Shown: positions 57,050 through 64,000 of the stretch, piece by piece
Numbering within the stretch: the stretch's first letter is position 1
How the letters are laid out: the number at the start of each line of letters is the position of its first letter
Assembly: GCF_914767665.1 (NCBI RefSeq)
Contig: NC_059503.1
Location: 34,038,001-34,102,000 of the forward strand
Length of the DNA stretch: 64,000 nucleotides
DNA from: Harmonia axyridis
Taxonomy: Eukaryota > Arthropoda > Insecta > Coleoptera > Coccinellidae
Reading direction: 5' to 3'
Program-made: the position numbers and the translations under genes
The notes under the pieces: model-generated
What the model was told of the DNA's origin: nothing
What the model saw: the letters and a program-made list of their open reading frames with translations, nothing else
Databases searched by the model: none

Positions 57050-58030
57050 ACATTTACCAACTGAAAATTGCAATGAGCATATTCCAATTTGATTGCCTAG
57101 TCCTAATTGAAACATTTCAACTCCGAGTCAAAAATATTTTCAAACTCGACAATTACCGTAGCTACTATAGTGAAGACGACATAAATGAAAATGATGGGTT
57201 GTTGGTCTAACTAAGAAATGAATACAAGAGGAAACAAAGAATAATTTTAATCGCTAAGTGTGAAACTTTGGAGATAAATATTGAAACAGAAAATCATATA
57301 AGTACTCTCATTACTTGCATCTACCAATGACGATAACTTCGTGAAATCTCTAGATCAGTACCTACAGAAAAATAAAAAAAACCACGATTAATAATCATAT
57401 TTTTGTTGGGGATATCAATCTGGATCTGATCGAAGGAAACCAAACGGTATTCGACTACCTAGATAACTATAGCACAAACAATTTCACCTCAGTAATCAAT
57501 TTATAGATACACGTATATTCGTGATTCCAAGAGTTGCCTAAACCACATATTTGTTAAATGGAAAACGAATAACTCGACCAAAAAATGTTCTGCCATAGTT
57601 ATAGATGCCAATATATCTGATCATAAAGCCACAGCAATAGATTTTCCTTCAAAAGAAAATATTGAGAAGAATTGCGTAAAAAAACGTAATTCACTATTAT
57701 AAAACTGTACACTAGAGAAAATGAAAAAATGATTTATTTCAAGCAGACTGAAGTGATTTTTACAACCCTAATTACGTCCAGCAACAAATAGAAAAGTTCA
57801 TGCATATACTTACTCTCAATTGAGCAGAACACCAAATAGGTACATACAAATCAAAGGAGCGAAAATGAAAGAAGAATTTGGATAACAAGAGGATTGGTAA
57901 AGTCCGCTAATCATAAAAATTGTTCATACCACGAACATAGAAACGACCCCACAAATTCTGAAAAAAAGACATATATCGAATATTGAAAATAAACAGATGA
58001 GATCAAAATAACCAAACATTCAGAAGCTAT
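57050..58030 (+). pseudogene. LINE apurinic-like endonuclease domain and linker
   Basis: The plus strand carries, in order and across several frames: CLVLIETFQLRV and DNYRSYYSE (about 57097-57170), DGLLV (about 57195), LITCIYQ (about 57320), VGDINLDLIEGN (about 57404-57440; GD-x-N is a catalytic motif), DSKSCLNHIFVKWK (about 57516-57560), ISDHKATAIDF (57614-57650; SDH is the last active-site motif), then ITRGLVKSANHKNCSYHEHR (57885-57945). This is the nuclease that nicks the target in CR1/Jockey-like LINEs plus the linker to the reverse transcriptase. The reverse transcriptase itself is missing after about 58030. There are many stops and shifts. Confidence 0.8.
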
Positions 58031-58225
58031 TCCATGTAGAGGATTGAGTTGGAATCATAGACGTATCAAAATATAGGATAATAAGTCTATGGTTGGAATA
58101 CACCATAGACTTATAATAACATGGACTGGCCCTCACCTGGCTTCTACTCGCTTCGCTCTGCAGACTATCATATCAAAGAGAGAGAGAGGTGTTGTGAAGG
58201 ATGGAAATCAGAAAGGCAGTAAATG

Positions 58226-58400
58226 GCTAATGTCTATGGGAATGAAGCGTTTTTAATTTTTTTAATGAGAAATATTGAGTAAATCGAATGGAAATAGAAT
58301 TGAAATAGCTTGCTATGGCTATGGGAATAACGCGCTTTTAATTTTTCTTTAAGAGAAATATTCTGATATTCGGATGAAAATAGTATTGAAAAAGCTAAAT
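58226..58400 (+). repeat. Two-copy degenerate tandem repeat, about 85-bp unit
   Basis: The units contain CTATGGGAAT(G)AA-GCG..TTTTTAATTTTT, GAGAAATATT, CGGATGAAAATAG / CGAATGGAAATAG and TTGAAA-AGCT in the same order. Divergence is considerable, so the duplication is old. Confidence 0.6.
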
Positions 58401-58542
58401 GAAATACATTTAGGAATTGTATGGTACAGATTTTCATGTTATCTAAAATTTCTTTCAGAAAAAGATAAATTTAATTAAGTACTACCTGAAAAAACATATT
58501 TTATAATTTCTATTCCAGAGTTTTTAGATAGTTCAGTAAATA

Positions 58543-58859
58543 CAGGGTGTTCTGATTTGTTTCCGACAAACTGAAACGGGTGATAGATCACATCAATTTA
58601 AGCAAAAAAGTTCCTATGAACATGGGTCCGGAAATGCTTCGTTTCCGAGATACAGGGTGTTAAAGTTGAAAAAATAATTCGCGTTTTCTTAAATATCTTT
58701 CGAACATATTAAAGAAAACGCGAATTATTTTTTCAACTTCAACACCCTGTATTTCGGAAACGAAGCATTTCCGGACCCATGTTCATAGGAACTTTGTTGC
58801 TTAAAATGATGCTATCTATCACCCATTTCAGTTTGTCGGAAACAAATCAGAACACCCTG
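58543..58859. mobile_element. 317-bp palindromic MITE derived from the 22434-23702 family
   Basis: It consists of almost nothing but the two about 150-bp TIRs (tips CAGGGTGTTCTGATTTGTTT), flanked by TA (58541-58542, 58860-58861). The junction in the middle joins ATATCTTTCGA to ACATATTAAAG, both present in the larger element but about 900 bp apart there. It is thus an internal-deletion product. An inner pair TACAGGGTGTTAAAG / CTTCAACACCCTGTA delimits a 97-bp inner palindrome. Confidence 0.9.
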
Positions 58860-58861
58860 TA

Positions 58862-60444
58862 TATCAATAATATTATAGATAATTACGAGGATAATCAAAT
58901 TTATATTCGATATTTCGATATAATGTAGCTAAAAGTGACGAGTAAAAATACAAAAGAAAATTTATGAAATTTTAAAAATTTCATAACTTTTATCTTCAGA
59001 AAAAATAGCCTAAACTTTTTCAGAAATAAACTGAGGAAATGAAATAGTGAGTGTTACTGGGAATGAAAATGCCATATTTTTTCTATCAAAGGACAAATTC
59101 AGCCAATTCGTTCTAAAAGTATACATCTTCCTCTACTCTAACGGTTTGAAAAAGTACTGCAAATTGTATACATGGGTTTATTATATTACCTTTTATCATC
59201 GAATATAATAATAATATGAAAAAAAACATATATTAAATATCAATATAAAAAAAATATCATTAAAATCTGACGAAGAGATTCGAATCAGGGTTTCGAAACT
59301 GGAATAACATGGTCAAAAATTCATAACTCCATATCGTTAAATGGCAGGAATTTGCTGTATAGTATTCACTAATATTTTAGTAACACATGTTCTCAATATC
59401 ATAATTGTATGGCTTCTTCCTCCAAAACTTTGGTTCCATATAGGCACTGACATAATAGTCAAGTGATTACTACATATTACGATTGTGGCAGAAGGTTTTT
59501 TGTCTTTACTCCATATTATTTCCATCGCCCATTTAATTCAATTTCTCGAAAACCTGTGGAAATATTCAATAAAATAAACGATATATCCCTTCTTGTTTTC
59601 TTACCTATGAAATGTCACGTCCAGCCCTTTTTTGGATAAAACAACACAATTATAAGCTACACACGAAGCAGAAATACTTAAAATTGTTTATTAGTACTAA
59701 AACAAGCACCAGAACACCAACAAACACTCAGTGAATTGTTTAAAAATCACCACAAGAAAACACATACAATCAGTTCAGAAAACCAATGTTTTGCCAATAA
59801 AGCTTCCATCCTTGTCACAATACACCGATATCAATGGTCTCTCTCTAACGCCCAGTCCATGTTATTATAGGTCTATGGAATACACATGTTCCACGAACGA
59901 CCTCTGTCGGATAAAACATTTCAGTTAATTAGCGGATTTCCTTTTCATTATCTCATGGAATTCAGTTGAATTGTCCAACAAATATAAATCCTTTTGATTG
60001 TGTTCGCTTTGATATGTATTTTCAAAAAGAGAAAACGAATCTCCGAAAGTGTTCTACCAACTTGTCAAATAAGGGAATTGCAATTTATTCTTCAATCTTC
60101 CTTATAGGTTGTAGTATTGTTTGGAAATTCTTGTTCAACTGCCTTCCGGAAGTTTGTTAGTTTTTCGAACAGCCACTCGGCTGAGGCTGAAATAGCACGA
60201 GGATGAACATTATAGACGGCAACAAATATTAACCGCGTCCAATTCAATTTCCTGGAGAACGTCGGACAGTTAAATGTTATTTTTAACAACTTATTGGGCT
60301 GTGGTTGAAAATCCGGGAATGTCCATTGAGTTTTATGACCGAAAGGAGATGTTTAAGTATTTGTGGATTTTGTATTCATGCTATCTCTTTATGAGAGAGC
60401 AGCCTGCATATGTCGCACCGGTTCCACAACAAGAATTCATACTC
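58862..60444. other. No recognised gene
   Basis: AT-rich DNA; frames at 59337-59525 (minus), 59966-60160 (plus) and 60092-60289 (minus) have no motif I recognise. Segment 60090-60300 is GC-balanced and may be host DNA. Confidence 0.3.
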
Positions 60445-60447
60445 TTA

Positions 60448-61019
60448 AGGAGGCCCTACACTATCAAGCGGCTTGATCAAATGCTTGAACCTCCGATTGA
60501 TGGGAACTTCAAGCGTGCTTCAATCAACACTTTAATCTTTTGATCAAAACTCTCTTGTCAGTCGAAGTAGAGAAGTGGAACAGTGAGTTTTGCGATCGTG
60601 CTTTCGCTTTTCTTCGTTACAATGGTGTCGAATTCAGATTTGGCCTTCCTAATCATAACATTGTTTGCCGTGAAGCAGAAAAAGAAGGAAAAGAAGAAAA
60701 TAAGGTGGTCTAAGGAGTGGTACAAAATGAGAAACCGCTTCACTCATGAACATCTCCTAAATTTCCTGTGTGATTCGGAACCAGAGGACTACAGGATGTT
60801 GACACCATGGTTTCCATAGAGTGACTGACTCAATGCTTGACGAAAATTGCCATACACTATCAAGCCGCTTGATCAACCGCTTGAGTCATTCAAATTTTCT
60901 ATCAATCACCGTCAACGCTTGCTTCAAGCGTCAAATGGGCTTCTACACTATCAATCACGCTTGATACAATCAATTTGCTCAAGCATTTGATCAAGCCGCT
61001 TGATAGTGTAGGGCCTTCT
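60448..61019. mobile_element. PIF/Harbinger non-autonomous element, TTA duplication
   Basis: The ends are AGGAGGCCCTACACTATCAA and, inverted, AGAAGGCCCTACACTATCAA, flanked by TTA on both sides (60445-60447, 61020-61022). A 3-bp TTA/TAA duplication is the signature of PIF/Harbinger insertion. CAAGC-GCTTGATCAA words recur inside the ends (60461-60490, 60852-60890, 60955-61005). These subterminal repeats would be transposase binding sites in an active family. The element carries a short reading frame (separate entry). Both TIRs are nearly identical, so the copy looks young. Confidence 0.9.
60622..60819 (+). CDS. Short ORF with the N-terminal region of a Harbinger-type protein
   Basis: An ATG at 60622 opens 65 codons: a hydrophobic start, a lysine run (KQKKKEKKK), then RWSKEWYKMRNRFTHEHLLN and SEPEDYRMLTPWFP, stop at 60817-60819. 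The basic run followed by W-x-x-x-W-x-x-x-R and LLxxL...EPxDYxN-like sequence resembles the region before the DDE nuclease of Harbinger transposases. The nuclease domain is absent. In the family, DYRN is usual; here N is missing (DYRM). The frame is open, but whether it is expressed is unknown. I infer a remnant in a deletion derivative rather than a functional gene. Confidence 0.6.
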   Translation: MVSNSDLAFLIITLFAVKQKKKEKKKIRWSKEWYKMRNRFTHEHLLNFLCDSEPEDYRMLTPWFP

Positions 61020-61022
61020 TTA

Positions 61023-61585
61023 GACTTCCTGATATCAACGTAGAACGTAACGTCTAAACGTGAGCTGTTTAACATGTTGCAGAAATTCAAATGGCGTATA
61101 TTGAAAACTGCTAGAAACTAAAATTGAGTCACTAGTGAACCAATATCTTGTTTAGTTTTGATTATAGAATTATTTTAAGGTTGATTATGAGTATTAGACA
61201 AAATGAAGTGAATTTTTTATCATTATTACTAAATGAATCCAGTTTTATCGAACGCTACCGTTATGGATTGTAAGTACAAACAAAAAAACGTCTAGTAAAC
61301 ATATTCATTCAAAAAACCCTGAAATATAACAGCAATTCGTATCTAAAAGTAATGACTCAACCCTCTACTTGAAAATAAGTGAATTTGGAGAATTTTGTAC
61401 TTCTACAGCTAACCTAGCTGAAATATATTTATTTGAGTGATTCCCGATTAAATATGCAAATTTGAATATTTGGAATCCGGTATTTTTCCCAATTGTCGAA
61501 TTTATAATAAACAGAATATTCATTATTTTCTGTACCTGCTGAAATCCAAGGTATGGCAACTTTTGCTCTCCTAGTGCCATCTGTT
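61023..61585. other. No recognised gene
   Basis: AT-rich, unassigned. It lies between the Harbinger element and the hAT relic. Confidence 0.3.
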
Positions 61586-61769
61586 GTTTCACGTCGTTTG
61601 GCGCCTGAAGCAAAGAATTTTTTGGCGCCGCTGCTGAAAAAGTATCAATAAAATGACCGCCTTCATTTCAGTAGATTAAATTTTTGAATTTATTTGAAAT
61701 CACAATAATTGTACCTTTCTGGATTCAATTCAAGCAAAATCATTTATAATATCTTCAATAGTATATTCT

Positions 61770-61885
61770 AAAGCAAGTTGCAAAATGGGCTCCTATTCCA
61801 ACACTAATGCGAAATTCGAAAACGAGCGACAAAGGAGCGAGTTTTGGAACGCATGAGTGTTGGGATTGCCTTCTGCAACGAGTAT
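61770..61885. repeat. Near-palindromic sequence of about 110 bp
   Basis: CAAGTTGCA, CCAACACTAATGCG and AAAACGAGCG on the left face their inverted counterparts CGAGTTTT, GCATGAGTGTTGGGA and TGCAACGAG on the right. The resulting imperfect hairpin has a loop near GACAAAGG (61829-61836). It has no coding capacity. It looks like a tiny foldback element inserted in the hAT remains. Confidence 0.5.
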
Positions 61886-62239
61886 TAGACGATATTTTCT
61901 CTATTTCAGTAAAGTTTTGTAGAAGATTGTCGAAATTCAATGAAAAATTCAAATAATACATCCTAGTGACATTTATATTGCATCTTGACAGTTGGTGTCA
62001 ATGTTACGAAAATTGACAGATTACGGAATTTCAATTTGAATCGTACGTTTCGAATTTTGAAATATGTAATTTATAATTACGCATTAAATGCGTGAAGTAG
62101 GTCCGAAGAAATCGATTCAACACCAACATAATCAAGAGAAATATGCGAATAATGTAGCAAATCATTTCACTAATTCCAGATTATATTATATTGACACTTG
62201 ACGTGTGTTGAATTTTGATAGGATTGGATGTCTGACGTC

Positions 62240-63420
62240 TGTGGAGACAATCACAAAACGAAAAATATAACTGAAAACAATTCTGTAATGAGATCATTAC
62301 AGCACTGTTTTAAGAACTGTAATGAATTTATTACGATACTGAAATAGAGAAAACCTATTTTGGTACTAATTACGTGTTCAATAGAGATAATTGCCAGACC
62401 AGAAAGTCTCCCCTGGTGCATCGCAGAGCGCAAATAATTTTTATAATTTTTAATTTTGAAAGAGAACGTTCCCAGCCACTAGTTACAGTTACCGGCATTG
62501 TAATTGGTATCTGAAGAACAATATGTTAGGATAATTTTCAGATAAATTACGGCCTCCAAATAATTCAGTAACTGAATATTTGACATTCTGAATTCCAGCG
62601 TGCAATTCCGTGCTGAGATTTCTGGGCTAAATATCATTTCCTAATCGCTCGAAGAGTCCATTGCAATTTTGCATTATAAGCTCTGAAGATTTTGTATAGA
62701 TTTACGTAGTATATGAATTCAAATAATGAGCTGTCATTTAAATTGGAGGAAGCGTTCATTCAAAGAATTCACGCAAATGTTCAATAAATAATTGAAAAAA
62801 TCAATCTGATTTTTTTTTGTGGATGAGTTATAGAAGTTTTCTTTCCTTCATATTGAAATAGCCCTGGTTTTACGAATGCTTACTTCTCGCTCAGATTGGA
62901 ATTCAGGTTTTATTTCCATATTTTCGGCCATTTCTTTAGCAGAGCAATGCATTTGCCCGAAACCATTAGTTCTCAAATTTGTCAAATATTCTGACATTTT
63001 TCAGCTCGCTAACACACACATCAATTATCATACCAGTACTTTGCAACTGCTTAGAAACGTTATTGATGTGATCCTCATACCAAGTTACTATAGAACAAAT
63101 GAATTTTCAAAGTTAAATTTTTGTTCTTACTTCTAGAATCGCATTCTTTCTCATCATTCGCTGCGATTTCACGAAGAGCATCATAAATTTCTCCCAATTG
63201 ATACCTTAGTGGCGCCATAGCGTTAATTCTACTTTCTCATCTAGTGGTACTAAGACATTCAAGAGTTAGTGGAAAATTGTATTTTTTCAAAACTTCCAAA
63301 GGTATGAAAATTAATAATAAATACGAAAATTCCTTGAACAATAAAAAAAAATTTGATCATTCACCAGATTTACTAGCTGTATCGTTGATTACTAAATTCA
63401 GCGAATGACAATGACAATGT
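62240..63420 (-). pseudogene. hAT transposase relic (DUF4371/ZMYM-like, with C-terminal dimerisation region)
   Basis: Minus strand, from high to low coordinates: CHSLNLVINDTASKSG (about 63410), LTLECLSTTR-stop-ESRINAM (about 63250; TRWESR in the family, W now a stop), LRYQLGEIYDALREIA (about 63200), VSKQLQSTGMIIDVCVSELK (about 63060-63000), AKEMAENMEI and FQSEREVSIRK (about 62930-62880), YPNILFF (about 62540), TMPVTVTSG-WERSLSKLKIIK (about 62490-62440) and RSAMHQGRLSGLAIISIEHV (62433-62370). The order matches hAT transposases with a DUF4371-like middle and the hAT C-terminal dimerisation region. Frameshifts and stops throughout show it is dead. Confidence 0.8.
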
Positions 63421-63780
63421 GTCTATTTACCTTATGTTTTTTACGCTGTAAGTATTTTGATTTATTCGTGGATTTCTTGGACGCCGTTGAACAATGCGTA
63501 AGTAATAAATCTGATTTTCACATTCACAATGATCGATGAAAGATTACCTATCACACCACAAGATACAAAGTGCGGTAGGGCATGAAAAGCTTCGAAAACT
63601 AATTGGGATTAAAAACATGTGATTTTTATCGCATGGAATATTGATAAACGCAGCGGAGCGGACAACCTGATGTTGTTTTCAAGAATCAAGACAATATATT
63701 TTTTAGAAATATGTAAAGGCGGCCACAAACTGGGCTAATTTGCCGCCCTGGAATAGAGGCGCCTGAAACAGTCGCTTCAC

Positions 63781-64000
63781 TGTTTTACCCCTAACGCCGA
63801 CCGTGCGTGCTTGAAGTTTGTTTTCAGAATTTCTGATATATTTAGGTATTTATTTCAATATATTTCAAGTTAATATGAAATATTGATTCACTATTGGACA
63901 TAAGAAGTTCGTTTTTTCGTGGAGAAACTCGCGAATTGAGTGAAGTATCGTATCATTTCCGCGCACTTCATGTCATATTTGATAGTTCATGTTGGGGACA
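63781..64000. other. Window end, no recognised content
   Basis: About 200 bases outside the hAT relic; nothing identifiable. Confidence 0.3.

Larger units (their letters stand above)
61590..63780 (-). mobile_element. hAT-type element relic with GGCGCC-containing ends
   Basis: Near the left end (about 61600-61640) is CGTCGTTTGGCGCCTGAAGC. Near the right end, inverted, is CGACTGTTTCAGGCGCCTC (about 63735-63760), so the two edges share an inverted GGCGCCT block. The right edge also has GGCGGCAAATT. In between lies a decayed hAT transposase on the minus strand. Exact tips and the expected 8-bp duplication could not be determined. A small palindrome (61770-61885) sits inside its left part. Confidence 0.55.

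Overview
This is AT-rich, intron- or intergenic-type DNA from an animal nuclear genome, almost certainly an insect. The mix of DD34D mariners, Tc1-like and DD41D-type transposons, piggyBac, PIF/Harbinger, hAT, Jockey/CR1-like LINEs and solo LTRs is typical of insects. A beetle is my guess, but nothing here proves the order. I found no intact host gene, no tRNA or rRNA, and no CRISPR array. Every coding signal I can identify by family is a broken transposon gene.

Layout: 1-7 kb holds a mariner relic (967-2160), a candidate element with GGTTTGATACA motifs (2925-3732), a LINE tail domain (4175-4372), a hAT-like end and a LINE 3' tail. 7-15.4 kb is dominated by long-terminal-inverted-repeat (long-TIR) elements: a solo arm (7010-7655), a self-nested pair (8103-10425), a DDE transposase relic (10930-11215) and a near-perfect 1.8 kb palindrome (13616-15419). 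15.8-23.7 kb holds two solo LTRs, a LINE RT relic and two more TA-flanked elements (19202-20135, 22434-23702). 25.3-27.0 kb holds a Jockey RT fragment followed by an irritans-type mariner. 29-38 kb holds a third solo LTR, several LINE fragments (one split by a MITE), a pogo-like end, a second mariner copy and another long-TIR element. 40-49 kb holds a Tc1-like 5' end, a fourth solo LTR, a foldback element, a piggyBac fragment and a DD41D mariner-like element. 50.9-58.9 kb holds a third mariner scrap, two abutting palindromes, a MITE, a LINE endonuclease and a 317-bp palindrome. 60.4-63.8 kb holds a PIF/Harbinger derivative and a hAT relic.

Three themes stand out. (1) Four solo LTRs of one GACG-rich type each have a different perfect 4-bp target duplication (TGTA, TATA, TACA, TGAA) and no internal region remains. 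(2) At least seven different long-TIR families share termini of the form TA|CAG...CTG|TA. Transposase scraps inside several of them match the DUF4817/DDE_3 branch of the Tc1-mariner superfamily. This suggests one transposase lineage repeatedly spawned foldback derivatives, in one case by inverted duplication of the transposase 3' end. (3) Insertions are nested and ordered: element into its own family's TIR, element into a neighbour's TA duplication, and MITE into LINE. This gives a relative chronology.

Several higher-GC, transposon-free islands (about 1-530, 2240-2700, 11560-11830, 24000-24500, 27380-27720, 34400-34860, 47300-47700) are the only places where host exons or conserved regulatory DNA might lie. 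I could not identify any of them.
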